A stretch of DNA of 64,000 nt from contig NZ_JAYKZZ010000006.1 in NCBI RefSeq assembly GCF_035818675.1, positions 124,001 through 188,000 of the forward strand, written 5' to 3'. The translations under genes were made by a program, and so were the position numbers. Source of the stretch: Parapedobacter flavus. Its GTDB lineage: Bacteria; Bacteroidota; Bacteroidia; Sphingobacteriales; Sphingobacteriaceae. Positions 33,533-41,956 of this stretch are shown here, one piece after another. The notes beneath the pieces are model-generated. The model was given only the letters and a program-made list of their open reading frames with translations. It was not told where the DNA came from and searched no databases. Within the stretch, counting starts at the first letter, position 1. Each line of letters begins with the position of its first letter.

Positions 33533-34171
33533 TTAATCCGGGTCGTTGCCGCCAAATATCATTTTGTTGGCCAGCAACGTCTCGTCAGGACTGATGCTGT
33601 GCGGCTTGCCCGGGTAAATTTCTGTGGTTACGGTGGCGCCAAGGTTACGCAAAACCGCCACGCTTTCTTCAATTCGGTGCAGGGGCACATGCGGGTCATC
33701 ATCGCCCGATGTAATCAATACGGGCGTGCCTGCAAAGTCGCCCGCGTAGTTTTCCAAATCCAGTGATTCGCCAATCAAACCGCCTGTGAAGGCAACGATA
33801 CCGCCATACGGTTGCGCATGGCGCGCAACGTATTCGAGTGCCAGGCACGCGCCTTGCGAGAAACCTACAAAATAGAGGTCCTGGGTTGGGATACCCTCCT
33901 GTTTCGCCGCTGCTACCGCCTCACCCACCAGCGCCAATGCCGAGTCCAAAGCAGGTTGATTGTCTGCAACGGGCGCGAGGAAGCTATAAGGATACCACGA
34001 GTTGTTGGTAGCTTGTGGTGCCAGCAGGAGTGCGTCATCGAGCTGGAGATGGCGAGCAAGTGAAAGTATGCCAGGGGCGGAGCTGCCCCGTCCGTGGAGC
34101 AGCACCACTGCCTTGCTGGCGTGTGCAGCCGATTTGCCGGCTCGTATGAGTTGTTTTTCGTGTGTATACAT
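33533..34171 (-). CDS. phospholipase/carboxylesterase-family hydrolase, MhqD-like
   Basis: A cytoplasmic alpha/beta hydrolase of 212 aa with VVLLHGRGSSAPG near the start, the nucleophile elbow GFSQGA, an Asp in SGDDDPHVPL and the catalytic His in PGKPHSISPDE. It lacks a signal peptide. In Bacillus subtilis the pair MhqD (this family) and MhqO (ring-cleaving dioxygenase) answers quinone stress; the same pair is adjacent here, this gene being downstream of the dioxygenase by 12 nt. The role in quinone or catechol detoxification is inferred from that context. It converges on the PUL end with a 6-bp gap. Confidence 0.85.
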   Translation of the reverse strand: MYTHEKQLIRAGKSAAHASKAVVLLHGRGSSAPGILSLARHLQLDDALLLAPQATNNSWYPYSFLAPVADNQPALDSALALVGEAVAAAKQEGIPTQDLYFVGFSQGACLALEYVARHAQPYGGIVAFTGGLIGESLDLENYAGDFAGTPVLITSGDDDPHVPLHRIEESVAVLRNLGATVTTEIYPGKPHSISPDETLLANKMIFGGNDPD

Positions 34172-34172
34172 G

Positions 34173-34186
34173 GTTGTTAGTTGTTA
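34173..34186. repeat. tandem 7-bp repeat at a stop codon
   Basis: GTTGTTA occurs twice head to tail (34173-34179, 34180-34186). Read on the minus strand each unit is TAACAAC, and the second-listed copy supplies the TAA stop of the dioxygenase gene. Confidence 0.6.
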
Positions 34187-35122
34187 ATCCAATTGGGGTA
34201 GCACTTTTTCTAACTGTTCGCGGTGCGCTTCGTATTGGGCGGGCAGCTTTAATCCGCTGCCCAATTCGGCCACGGTCTCATCGGTGGCAAAGCCGGGGTT
34301 GTCGGTGGCGATTTCAAACAATACGCCACCCGGTTCGCGGAAGTAGAGCGAGTAGAAATAGTTACGGTCTATTTTTTCCGTGATGTGCAACCCTTGGGCA
34401 ATCACTTTTTCACGGAAGTGCATCAAGGTAGCTTCATTCTTCACACGGAAAGCCACATGGTGTACCGAGCCACCGGCCACGAGCCCTTCGGCTTCACCGG
34501 GTGCTTCTACCAGATCGACCAGGGCCGCATGGTCCACCGCATCGGTAATAAACCGGTAGCGGTTTACCTCGTGTTGCAGCAGGCGGTACCCGAAGACGTC
34601 GGTGAGCACTCGGGCCGTCGCGTCTATCTTCTCCGTGGTGAGGGTCACGTGGTGGAAGCCACGTATGGCATGAGCCGCATCGACTTCATCGGTTGTCCAC
34701 GGCGTACGGGTATCGGCTTTGCCGGGTACCGTAAGCTCGAACTTTAGCCCGTCGGGATCGAGCAAAGTGAGGTACTGCTCGCCGAACTTTTCTGCAGGGT
34801 TATTATAGATCACGTTGTTCGCTTCCAACCGGTTCTTCCAAAAATCAAGACTTCCTGCCGGCACGGTATAGCCGATTTCCGTAACCTGCCGCGTGCCGCG
34901 GCGGCCTGGTTTCACCCGGTTGCCCCAGGGGAAGAACGTCAGGATGGTGCCCGGTGTGCCTACTTCGTCGCCGAAATAGAAATGGTAGGTCTGCGGATCG
35001 TCGAAGTTGACCGTCTTTTTGACCATCCGTTGCCCCAGTACGCGGGTGTAGAAGTCGTAGTTACGTTTGGCATCGCTAGCAATGGCCGTGATGTGATGGA
35101 TACCTAAGATGTTGTTGTCCAT
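34184..35122 (-). CDS. ring-cleaving dioxygenase of the VOC superfamily, MhqO-like
   Basis: A 312-aa protein with two glyoxalase/dioxygenase halves, each with betaalphabetabetabeta modules. The first begins GIHHITAIASDAKRNYDFYT and contains TYHFYFGDEVGTPGTILTFF; the second begins GFHHVTLTTEKIDATARV and ends in YFREPGGVLFEIATD. The metal ligands expected are His in each GxHH motif and the Glu in LFEIATD. MhqO relatives cleave hydroquinone-type rings. The ATG at 35122 is chosen because AGGAA lies just upstream and the family starts there; a longer in-frame start exists. A -7 box is at 35146-35153. It is cotranscribed with the MhqD-like hydrolase. Confidence 0.9.
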   Translation of the reverse strand: MDNNILGIHHITAIASDAKRNYDFYTRVLGQRMVKKTVNFDDPQTYHFYFGDEVGTPGTILTFFPWGNRVKPGRRGTRQVTEIGYTVPAGSLDFWKNRLEANNVIYNNPAEKFGEQYLTLLDPDGLKFELTVPGKADTRTPWTTDEVDAAHAIRGFHHVTLTTEKIDATARVLTDVFGYRLLQHEVNRYRFITDAVDHAALVDLVEAPGEAEGLVAGGSVHHVAFRVKNEATLMHFREKVIAQGLHITEKIDRNYFYSLYFREPGGVLFEIATDNPGFATDETVAELGSGLKLPAQYEAHREQLEKVLPQLD

Positions 35123-35145
35123 GATCGTGTTCCTTTCTTTGATTA

Positions 35146-35153
35146 CAAAGATA
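35146..35153 (-). promoter_or_regulatory. -7 box of the dioxygenase-hydrolase pair
   Basis: TATCTTTG on the minus strand, 23 nt before the ATG at 35122. No convincing -33 element is visible at 19-21 nt. Confidence 0.5.
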
Positions 35154-35204
35154 CGGGGGGCATTGTTCCCACACATTAATCTAGGACAAGAAAGCGGTTA
35201 TGGT

Positions 35205-35621
35205 TTACACACCATCAACGGTGATGCGCCGGCGACCATCAGCAGTTGCCGTGACATGGATACGCACGGCGTCATCGGGCAGCAGATCCGCTATCTTCTC
35301 GGGCCACTCCACAAAACAATAGGAACCCGAGTAAAAATAATCTTCATAACCCAGGTCGTAAGCTTCCCGTTCCGACTTGATACGGTAAAAGTCAAAATGG
35401 TAGAGCGTACCCGCAGCACTATCGTATTCATTGACGATAGCAAATGTGGGGCTGGATGTGGCATCGACAACGCCGAGTTGCCTACACAGTTCGCTAATGA
35501 GCGTGGTTTTACCGGCACCCATGGCGCCGTAGAATAACCATACACGCCGGTCGCCCACCACAGCCAGCATCCGGCCAGCCGCTTCGGGCAATCCTTCCAA
35601 GGTTGGAACATCAATAACCAT
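35205..35621 (-). CDS. tsaE: tRNA threonylcarbamoyladenosine biosynthesis ATPase
   Basis: A 138-aa P-loop ATPase (YjeE family) that drives the t6A synthesis complex with TsaB and TsaD. Walker A is YGAMGAGKTT at residues 31-40; the family motifs SSPTFAIVNEY, LYHFDFYRI and FVEWPEKI follow in the right order. The length is normal. It lies 21 nt downstream of porX on the same strand, a pairing frequently seen in Bacteroidota. A -7 box (35626-35633) sits in that gap, only 4 nt before the ATG, so tsaE may also have its own, leaderless transcript. The partner enzyme tsaC is at 4347. Confidence 0.96.
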   Translation of the reverse strand: MVIDVPTLEGLPEAAGRMLAVVGDRRVWLFYGAMGAGKTTLISELCRQLGVVDATSSPTFAIVNEYDSAAGTLYHFDFYRIKSEREAYDLGYEDYFYSGSYCFVEWPEKIADLLPDDAVRIHVTATADGRRRITVDGV

Positions 35622-35625
35622 GGGA

Positions 35626-35633
35626 CAAAAATA
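35626..35633 (-). promoter_or_regulatory. -7 box 4 nt before tsaE
   Basis: TATTTTTG on the minus strand matches TAnnTTTG and ends 4 nt before the tsaE ATG. Confidence 0.45.
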
Positions 35634-35642
35634 CGGTTTTTG

Positions 35643-37196
35643 CTATTTCGAGGTATATGTGGCGAACGGAATGATCATTTCTTCCAGCGATATACCACCA
35701 TGTTGGAATGTGTCGTTGAAATAATTGACAAAGTGATTGTAGTTATTCGGGTATACAAAATAAGAGTCGTCACGGGCAAAGATGAAACTGGAGCTAACGT
35801 GCAGCTTCGGTAGCATGGCATCGTGCGGATTCTTTACATGGAACACATCCTTGGCGATAAAATTGAGGTTTTTGCCTTGTTTATACCGCAGATTGGTGTT
35901 CGTGTTACGGTCGCCGATCACTTTACTCGCATGCTTTACACGGATGGTGCCGTGGTCGGTGGTGATGACCAGACGGACAGGTTTCTGGGCGAGCCATTTC
36001 AACGTGTCGAGCAGGGGCGAGTGTTCGAACCAGGATAGGGTAAGCGACCGGTAAGCCGCCTCGTCATTGGCCAGCTCACGGATCATCGCCATATCGGTAC
36101 GCGCGTGCGATAGCATATCAACGAAGTTATAGACCAGCACATTGAGGTCATTGCCCATCAGGTTGCTGAGGTTTTCCGTTACGTCGCGACCCTGTTCAAG
36201 GGTTAGCACCTTCGTGTATGAATGCTTGCATTCCTTGCGGTAAGTGCGCTTGATTTGATCGGCGAGAAACTTATCCTCATGCAGGTTCTTGCCCCCTTCA
36301 TCTTCGTCGTTTTGCCATAGCCCCGGGTGCTGGCGTTCCATGTCCAACGGCATCAGTCCGCTGAAGATGGCATTACGGGCATATTGCGTGGCCGTGGGAA
36401 GGATGCTGTAGTAAGTGTCTTCTTCTTCGAGCCGGAAGTAGTTGGTGATAACTTCATTGACGATGCGCCATTGGTCATACCGCAGGTTGTCGATCAGGAA
36501 GAAAAAAGTTGGCCGATTTTCCTGCAGCGTAGGGAATACTTTCTTGCGGAAGAGTTGGTGAGACATCACCGGGCCCGATTCGGGATCCTTTACCCATTGG
36601 AGGTATTTTTTTTCAATAAACTTGAAAAACTGCATGTTGGCTTCCGCCTTTTGCAAGGTAAGCACCTCGTGCATGCCGGCATCTTCTAGCTTTTCGAGCG
36701 ACAGCTCCCAGTATACCAGTTTCTTATAAACGTCGGCCCACTGCTCGTAGTCCAGATTATCGTTGAGGATCATGCCCAGATTCCGGAAATCCTGTTGATA
36801 GGCCATGGACGTCTTCTCGCTAATCAACCGCTTGTTTTCCGTCAGCTTCTTAATGGTCAGCAGGATCTGCTTTGGATTTACGGGCTTGATGAGGTAGTCA
36901 TCGATCTTGGAGCCAATGGCATCCTCCATCAGGTGCTCTTCTTCGTTTTTGGTGACCAGCACCATGGGCACTGCCGGATTGATGTTTTTCAATTCGGAAA
37001 GCGTTTCCAGCCCCGTGAGTCCGGGCATGTTTTCATCTAAAAACACCAGGTCATAAAATCCCTTTTTAAAAGCATCCACAGCGTCATTGCCGTTGGTAAC
37101 CGTCTTTACGCCATACCCCTTATCGTTCAAGAGCATGATGTGGGGTTTTAACAAATCGATTTCGTCGTCTGCCCAAAGTATATTTGTTTCTTGCAT
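35643..37196 (-). CDS. porX: PorX: response regulator with PglZ domain
   Basis: A 517-aa regulator of the type IX secretion system. Residues 1-120 are a receiver domain with the acidic pocket ADDE (9-12), the phosphoacceptor Asp54 in FLDENMPG, Thr82 and Lys104. A helical linker follows, and from ~200 to the end there is a PglZ alkaline-phosphatase-like domain with FFFLIDNLRYDQW, YNFVDMLSHARTDM and TTDHGTIRVKH, the metal-binding clusters. PorX is activated by the kinase PorY and in turn affects sigma factor SigP and T9SS gene expression. No T9SS structural gene is in the window. A TACATTTG box at 37207-37214 would give a leader of only a few nucleotides. Confidence 0.95.
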   Translation of the reverse strand: MQETNILWADDEIDLLKPHIMLLNDKGYGVKTVTNGNDAVDAFKKGFYDLVFLDENMPGLTGLETLSELKNINPAVPMVLVTKNEEEHLMEDAIGSKIDDYLIKPVNPKQILLTIKKLTENKRLISEKTSMAYQQDFRNLGMILNDNLDYEQWADVYKKLVYWELSLEKLEDAGMHEVLTLQKAEANMQFFKFIEKKYLQWVKDPESGPVMSHQLFRKKVFPTLQENRPTFFFLIDNLRYDQWRIVNEVITNYFRLEEEDTYYSILPTATQYARNAIFSGLMPLDMERQHPGLWQNDEDEGGKNLHEDKFLADQIKRTYRKECKHSYTKVLTLEQGRDVTENLSNLMGNDLNVLVYNFVDMLSHARTDMAMIRELANDEAAYRSLTLSWFEHSPLLDTLKWLAQKPVRLVITTDHGTIRVKHASKVIGDRNTNTNLRYKQGKNLNFIAKDVFHVKNPHDAMLPKLHVSSSFIFARDDSYFVYPNNYNHFVNYFNDTFQHGGISLEEMIIPFATYTSK

Positions 37197-37206
37197 GTTG
37201 GCTCGT

Positions 37207-37214
37207 CAAATGTA
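37207..37214 (-). promoter_or_regulatory. -7 box of porX
   Basis: TACATTTG on the minus strand, ending 10 nt before the ATG. The -33 element is not clear. Confidence 0.45.
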
Positions 37215-37311
37215 TATCGCCTCGTGTAGTACGAGTACATAAATAAGGGCGAACTTAGTGAAAAGTTTGCCCCTATTGAGATTTTTAACATAAATTAACA
37301 GCGAGGTAACG

Positions 37312-37319
37312 TATCTTTG
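37312..37319 (+). promoter_or_regulatory. -7 box of the HD hydrolase gene
   Basis: TATCTTTG about 50 nt before the TTG start at 37370. A T-rich stretch lies near the -33 position. Confidence 0.5.
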
Positions 37320-37369
37320 CGGGGTGTAAATGCGGCTGGCAGCGGACGCTGCCGCAAGGAAGGTAACGA

Positions 37370-38617
37370 TTGAATAAAAAGAAGATAATAAACGATCCGG
37401 TATATGGGTTTATATCCATTCCCTCTGGTTTCATTTTTGACCTGATCCAGCATCCTTATTTTCAACGTTTGCGGTACATCAAACAGGTGAGTATGACGCA
37501 CCTTGTGTACCCGGGCGCCCTTCATACCCGTTTTCAGCACGCCTTGGGTGCGATGCATTTGATGGGGCTTGCCTTGGAAACCCTACGCGGCAAAGGCGTA
37601 GCGATATCTGAGGAGGAAGAGGAAGCTGCATTGGTGGCCATCCTTTTGCATGATGTTGGCCATGGGCCGTTTTCGCACTCGCTCGAGCATACGTTGGTAG
37701 AAGGCGTATCGCACGAATGGCTCTCCTCACTCATGATGAATGAATTGAACGAGACAACGGCGGGCCGCCTCGATCTGGCCATCGAGGTTTTCAATAATCG
37801 CTACCCGAAGAAATTTCTATACCAGTTGGTGTCCGGTCAGCTCGATATCGACCGGATGGATTACTTAAGTCGCGACAGCTTTTTTACCGGTGTGGCCGAG
37901 GGGGTAATTAGCTTTGATCGCATCATAAAGATGCTGAACGTCGTCGACAACGAACTGGTTGTGGAGCAGAAAGGCATCTATTCGATCGAGAAATTCCTTA
38001 TCGCACGGCGGCTGATGTATTGGCAGGTATACCTCCATAAAACCGTGCTTAGCGCCGAGCAGATGCTGCTTAAAATCTTGCAACGGGCCAAAGAGCTGTA
38101 CGGCGTCGGCCATTCGCTCTTTGCATCACCATCGTTGGAACATTTTTTGCGCAACAAGGTAACTCGGCAGAATTTTACCGGCGATGCCCTGCATTTAGTG
38201 CATTTTTTGCGGCTTGATGATACCGATATATGGTCTGCCGTAAAAACGTGGGCACATCACAGCGATGGTATATTGCAGCGGTTGTGCGCTGGGCTTGTTG
38301 CCCGGTCGTTATACCATACCGAGCTGCATGCCGTACTTCCCGGTGAAGAACAGCTGGCGCAGTTGAGAGCGGAAGCGGTTAACCATTTTGACATTGACGG
38401 GGCCGATGTGGATTATTATGTATGGGTGCAGTCGATAGAAAACAGTGCGTATGAGCCTAACAATGGAACGATCAAGATTTTAATGAAAGATGGCAGCATA
38501 CAAGACATCGCGGAAGCGTCCGACTTGTCTAATTTGGAGACCCTCTCGCGCAAAGTGCAGAAATTTGCCGTATCCTTTCCGAAAGAGTTGGTCCACACCC
38601 CATTATCAATACATTGA
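37370..38617 (+). CDS. HD-domain phosphohydrolase (dGTPase-like)
   Basis: A 415-aa cytoplasmic protein with an intact HD metal site: TRFQHALGAMHLM (first His), then AILLHDVGHGPFSHSLEHT (His-Asp pair) and a later Asp in SGQLDIDRMDYLSRDS. This is the pattern of the broad dGTPase/SAMHD1-like HD superfamily, whose members hydrolyse nucleotides; the substrate cannot be assigned. The start is TTG, preceded by AAGGAAGG as a ribosome binding site, since a stop lies two codons upstream in frame and no ATG fits. The end overlaps a 9-bp inverted repeat that lies before the lpxD promoter. Confidence 0.88.
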   Translation: MNKKKIINDPVYGFISIPSGFIFDLIQHPYFQRLRYIKQVSMTHLVYPGALHTRFQHALGAMHLMGLALETLRGKGVAISEEEEEAALVAILLHDVGHGPFSHSLEHTLVEGVSHEWLSSLMMNELNETTAGRLDLAIEVFNNRYPKKFLYQLVSGQLDIDRMDYLSRDSFFTGVAEGVISFDRIIKMLNVVDNELVVEQKGIYSIEKFLIARRLMYWQVYLHKTVLSAEQMLLKILQRAKELYGVGHSLFASPSLEHFLRNKVTRQNFTGDALHLVHFLRLDDTDIWSAVKTWAHHSDGILQRLCAGLVARSLYHTELHAVLPGEEQLAQLRAEAVNHFDIDGADVDYYVWVQSIENSAYEPNNGTIKILMKDGSIQDIAEASDLSNLETLSRKVQKFAVSFPKELVHTPLSIH

Positions 38618-38621
38618 TAAT
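38602..38621. repeat. 9-bp palindrome upstream of lpxD
   Basis: ATTATCAAT (38602-38610), AC, ATTGATAAT (38613-38621). It covers the stop codon of the HD gene and ends 9 nt before the -33 box of lpxD. There is no T tract, so an operator is likelier than a terminator. Confidence 0.5.
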
Positions 38622-38630
38622 CAGTAAAAA

Positions 38631-38663
38631 TTTGAATTATTACCGTTTAAACTTATACATTTG
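38631..38663 (+). promoter_or_regulatory. promoter of lpxD, -7 box 3 nt before the ATG
   Basis: TTTG (38631-38634), a 21-nt spacer and TACATTTG (38656-38663). The box ends 3 nt before the ATG at 38667, so transcription would start at or within the first codons: a leaderless mRNA or a start used by another promoter. Confidence 0.6.
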
Positions 38664-38666
38664 CAG

Positions 38667-39707
38667 ATGCAATTTTCCGCACATCAAATAGCAACGCTCT
38701 TAAATGGTTCCCTTGAGGGGAATCCGGACGTGATGGTGGAGCAACTGGCAAAGATAGAGGAGGCCTCAAGTGGCTCACTCTCTTTTTTGTCCAATCCGAA
38801 ATACGAGCAATATCTTTACACCACCAAAGCGTCGGTGATTATCGTCAATGACGATCTGAAATTGGAACGGCCGGTGTCGGGTACGATTGTGCGCGTGAAA
38901 AATGCGTATTCGGCTTTTTCGACTTTGTTGGAGTTATATAACAAGATGCGCCTGAATAAAACCGGCATTGAGGAGCGCGCGTTTATTGATGAAAGTGTCA
39001 AAATTGGCGAAGATGTGTATGTGGGCGCGTTTGCTTATATTGATCGCGGCGCCGTAATAGGCGATAGGTGTAAAATTTATCCAAACGTTTACATCGGTGA
39101 TAACGTGAAAATCGGTGATGATACCACCCTTTTTCCGGGTGTATCGGTTTATATCGATTGCGTAATTGGCGAACGGGTCATTATCCATTCCGGGACGGTG
39201 GTGGGTAGTGATGGGTTTGGATTTGCCCCCCAGGAGGATGGTACATACAACAAAATTAGCCAGATTGGTAACGTGATCATCGAGGACGATGTGGAAATCG
39301 GTGCCAATGCAGTAATCGATCGCGCCACGATGGGCTCAACCATTATACGGCAAGGTGTAAAGTTGGATAATCTGATTCAGATTGCGCACAATGTAGAGAT
39401 CGGCCAGCATACCGTTATCGCGGCCCAATCGGGTATCTCAGGAAGTACCAAGATTGGCCGGAATGCCGTGATTGGCGGGCAAGTGGGGGTGGTAGGCCAT
39501 ATCAGCATTGCCAGCGGGAGTCAGATCCAGGCGCAATCGGGCGTGAACCGTACCATCGCCGAAGAAGGGAAGAGGTGGTCGGGTACCCCGGCAACACGTT
39601 ACAATGCGCAGATGCGTTCGCAGGTGGTGTATTCGCGCCTGCCAGAGCTGGAGCGCCGGCTGGAAGAGTTGGAACAACTATTATTAACAAAAGAAATATC
39701 GAAATAA
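38667..39707 (+). CDS. lpxD: UDP-3-O-acylglucosamine N-acyltransferase
   Basis: Third step of lipid A synthesis, adding the second (N-linked) acyl chain, 346 aa. An N-terminal uridine-binding domain (QIATLLNGSLEGN, SLSFLSNPKYEQYLYTTKAS) is followed by a left-handed beta-helix of hexapeptides (VYVGAFAYIDRGAVIGD and onward) with the catalytic His in HSGTVVGSDGFGF or LIQIAHNVEIG, and a C-terminal helix (LPELERRLEELEQLL). The ATG at 38667 is preferred to a TTG two codons upstream. It heads the lpx gene row: lpxC-fabZ starts 45 nt later. Confidence 0.96.
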   Translation: MQFSAHQIATLLNGSLEGNPDVMVEQLAKIEEASSGSLSFLSNPKYEQYLYTTKASVIIVNDDLKLERPVSGTIVRVKNAYSAFSTLLELYNKMRLNKTGIEERAFIDESVKIGEDVYVGAFAYIDRGAVIGDRCKIYPNVYIGDNVKIGDDTTLFPGVSVYIDCVIGERVIIHSGTVVGSDGFGFAPQEDGTYNKISQIGNVIIEDDVEIGANAVIDRATMGSTIIRQGVKLDNLIQIAHNVEIGQHTVIAAQSGISGSTKIGRNAVIGGQVGVVGHISIASGSQIQAQSGVNRTIAEEGKRWSGTPATRYNAQMRSQVVYSRLPELERRLEELEQLLLTKEISK

Positions 39708-39752
39708 AACAGGCTTAAGTACGCCTTTTTGCGAATAAGCCAATTGACAGAG

Positions 39753-41162
39753 ATGAACGTAAAGCAACGCACAATCAAATCAGAAATCGTCATTTCAGGG
39801 GTGGGGCTCCATACGGGAAAGCCTGTAACCATGACCTTAAAACCTGCACCAGAGCATCATTGGTACAAATTTAGGCGGGTCGACCTCGAAAACCAACCGA
39901 TGGTACTTGTAGACGCTGAAAACGTGTCGGATACCTCGCGGGGCACGACGATATCGCAAAACGGAGCCCGTGTAAGCACCATTGAGCACCTTATGGCGGC
40001 ACTGGTAGGCCTTCAGATCGATAATGTACTCATCGATATTGATGGACCCGAGGTGCCCATTATGGATGGTAGTTCGGCACCTTTTGTAAAAGCGATTGAG
40101 GACACAGGGTATGTAGACCAGGGCGCTGATCGCGACTACTACGAAATACCACACAACATACACCATACCGAACCAGACCGGAAAGTGGAGATGGTAGCCA
40201 TGCCGCTCGATGGATACCGGTTTACCTGCATGATTGATTTCAATTCGCCGGTATTGGGTAGCCAACACGCCTCCATCAGTAATATCGACGAATTTCCGAA
40301 GGATATTGCCTCGTCACGAACGTTCTGCTTCCTCCACGAACTGGAGGCCTTGCTGACGAACAACCTGATAAAAGGGGGCGATTTGAACAATGCGATTGTG
40401 GTGGTAGATAGGGAAGTGAGTAAGAATGAGCTGCGCCATTTGGCCAAGCTTTTCAACCGCGACGATATCGATGTGGCCAAGGAAGGGATATTGGACAATA
40501 TCGAGCTCCGCCACCAGAATGAACCTGCCCGCCATAAGCTGTTGGACATGATTGGCGACCTCGCCTTGGTAGGTCGGCCCATCAAAGGCCATATCATGGC
40601 CGCACGGCCGGGGCATGCGGCTAATGTGGCTTTCGCTAAGAAAATAAAAGCGCAGATCAAGAAAGAAAAGAGCCGTAAGTATGCCAAGGTGTATGACCCG
40701 AATATGCCCCCGCTTTACGACACGGTCCAGATCATGGACATTCTGCCGCACCGGCAGCCGTTCTTGATGATCGACAAGATATTGGAACTGACCAAAACGC
40801 ATGTGGTGGGGCTGAAAAACGTCACCATGAACGAGGATTTATTTCTGGGTCATTTTCCCGGTGCACCCGTTTTTCCGGGCGTATTGCAGATCGAAGCCAT
40901 GGCGCAAACCGGTGGCGTGTTGGTGTTGAGTACGGTTTCTGACCCCGAAAATTACCTGACGCTCTTTTTGAAAATCGAAAATGCACGGTTTAAAGCACAG
41001 GTAAACCCGGGGGACACGATTATTTTCCGCTGTGATCTGCTGGAACCGATACGCCGAGGCATTGCCCAGATGAAGGGCGTAGGCATGGTTGGCGAGAAAG
41101 TGGTGGTAGAGGCCGAGCTGATGGCCCAGATTGTAAAAGTTAAAGAGGGGCAAGCGTCATGA
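39753..41162 (+). CDS. lpxC/fabZ: bifunctional LpxC deacetylase / FabZ dehydratase
   Basis: A natural fusion of 469 aa typical of Bacteroidota. Residues 1-~310 are LpxC, the zinc-dependent deacetylase that commits to lipid A (GVGLHTGKPV; zinc ligand His79 in TIEHLMAALVGL; HKLLDMIGDLAL with the later His/Asp ligands). Residues ~320-469 are FabZ, the hotdog-fold 3-hydroxyacyl-ACP dehydratase (DILPHRQPFLMIDKI with the catalytic His, GHFPGAPVFPGVLQIEAMAQ with the Glu). The fusion links the two uses of 3-hydroxyacyl-ACP. Start at 39753 by the LpxC N-terminus. The stop overlaps the lpxA start (ATGA). Confidence 0.97.
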   Translation: MNVKQRTIKSEIVISGVGLHTGKPVTMTLKPAPEHHWYKFRRVDLENQPMVLVDAENVSDTSRGTTISQNGARVSTIEHLMAALVGLQIDNVLIDIDGPEVPIMDGSSAPFVKAIEDTGYVDQGADRDYYEIPHNIHHTEPDRKVEMVAMPLDGYRFTCMIDFNSPVLGSQHASISNIDEFPKDIASSRTFCFLHELEALLTNNLIKGGDLNNAIVVVDREVSKNELRHLAKLFNRDDIDVAKEGILDNIELRHQNEPARHKLLDMIGDLALVGRPIKGHIMAARPGHAANVAFAKKIKAQIKKEKSRKYAKVYDPNMPPLYDTVQIMDILPHRQPFLMIDKILELTKTHVVGLKNVTMNEDLFLGHFPGAPVFPGVLQIEAMAQTGGVLVLSTVSDPENYLTLFLKIENARFKAQVNPGDTIIFRCDLLEPIRRGIAQMKGVGMVGEKVVVEAELMAQIVKVKEGQAS

Positions 41163-41953
41163 TACAGCCGTTAGCATATATACATCCCCAAGCCAAGATT
41201 GCGGGCAATGTGGTCATCGAGCCTTTTGTAACCATCCATAAGGATGTGGTTATCGAAGAGGGTACGTGGATTGGCTCCAACGTGACCATCATGGACGGTG
41301 CCCGCATCGGTAAGAACTGCCGGATTTTTCCGGGGGCCGTTATTTCGGGTATCCCGCAAGACCTCAAGTTTGATGGTGAAGAAACCACGGCAGAAATCGG
41401 CGATAATACCACGATCCGCGAGTGCGTAACGGTAAACCGGGGCACCAAGGATAAATGGAAAACCGTAATTGGCAAGAACTGCCTGATCCAAGCATATAGC
41501 CACATTGCGCACGACTGCATCGTGGGCGACAATTGTATTTTTTCGAATAACAGTACCTTAGCAGGGCACATTACCGTGGGTGATTTCGTGGTGCTGGCTG
41601 GCATGGTGGCTGTACACCAGTTCTGCCACGTGGGCTCGCACGCCTTCATCGCTGGAGGCTCGCTGGTCCGCAAAGATGTGCCGCCTTTCGTAAAGGCAGC
41701 GCGCGAGCCGCTTGCTTATGTGGGTATCAACTCGGTAGGACTAAGGCGACGGGGGTTCTCGTCTAGCCAAATCAACGAAATTCAGGATATTTACCGCGTC
41801 CTATTTGTCAAGAACAACAACTTGACCAAGGCGTTGGACATCATCGAAGCGGAATACAAGCCAACAGAGATTCGCGACGAAATACTCGATTCCATCCGGA
41901 ACTCCAACCGCGGGGTAATGAAAGGATTCGGCCAAAGTAAGGGCGTACTGTAA
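41159..41953 (+). CDS. lpxA: UDP-N-acetylglucosamine acyltransferase
   Basis: First step of lipid A synthesis, O-acylation of UDP-GlcNAc, 264 aa. The hexapeptide-repeat beta-helix occupies residues 1-~190 (YIHPQAKIAGNVVIEPF, TWIGSNVTIMDGARIG), with the catalytic His in LIQAYSHIAHDCIVGDN. The C-terminal helical domain begins YVGINSVGLRRRGFSSSQI. It overlaps lpxC-fabZ by 4 nt (ATGA), so the two are translationally coupled, and is followed after 3 nt by an ABC ATPase. The gene is complete, and the active-site segment is normal. Confidence 0.97.
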   Translation: MIQPLAYIHPQAKIAGNVVIEPFVTIHKDVVIEEGTWIGSNVTIMDGARIGKNCRIFPGAVISGIPQDLKFDGEETTAEIGDNTTIRECVTVNRGTKDKWKTVIGKNCLIQAYSHIAHDCIVGDNCIFSNNSTLAGHITVGDFVVLAGMVAVHQFCHVGSHAFIAGGSLVRKDVPPFVKAAREPLAYVGINSVGLRRRGFSSSQINEIQDIYRVLFVKNNNLTKALDIIEAEYKPTEIRDEILDSIRNSNRGVMKGFGQSKGVL

Positions 41954-41956
41954 GCC

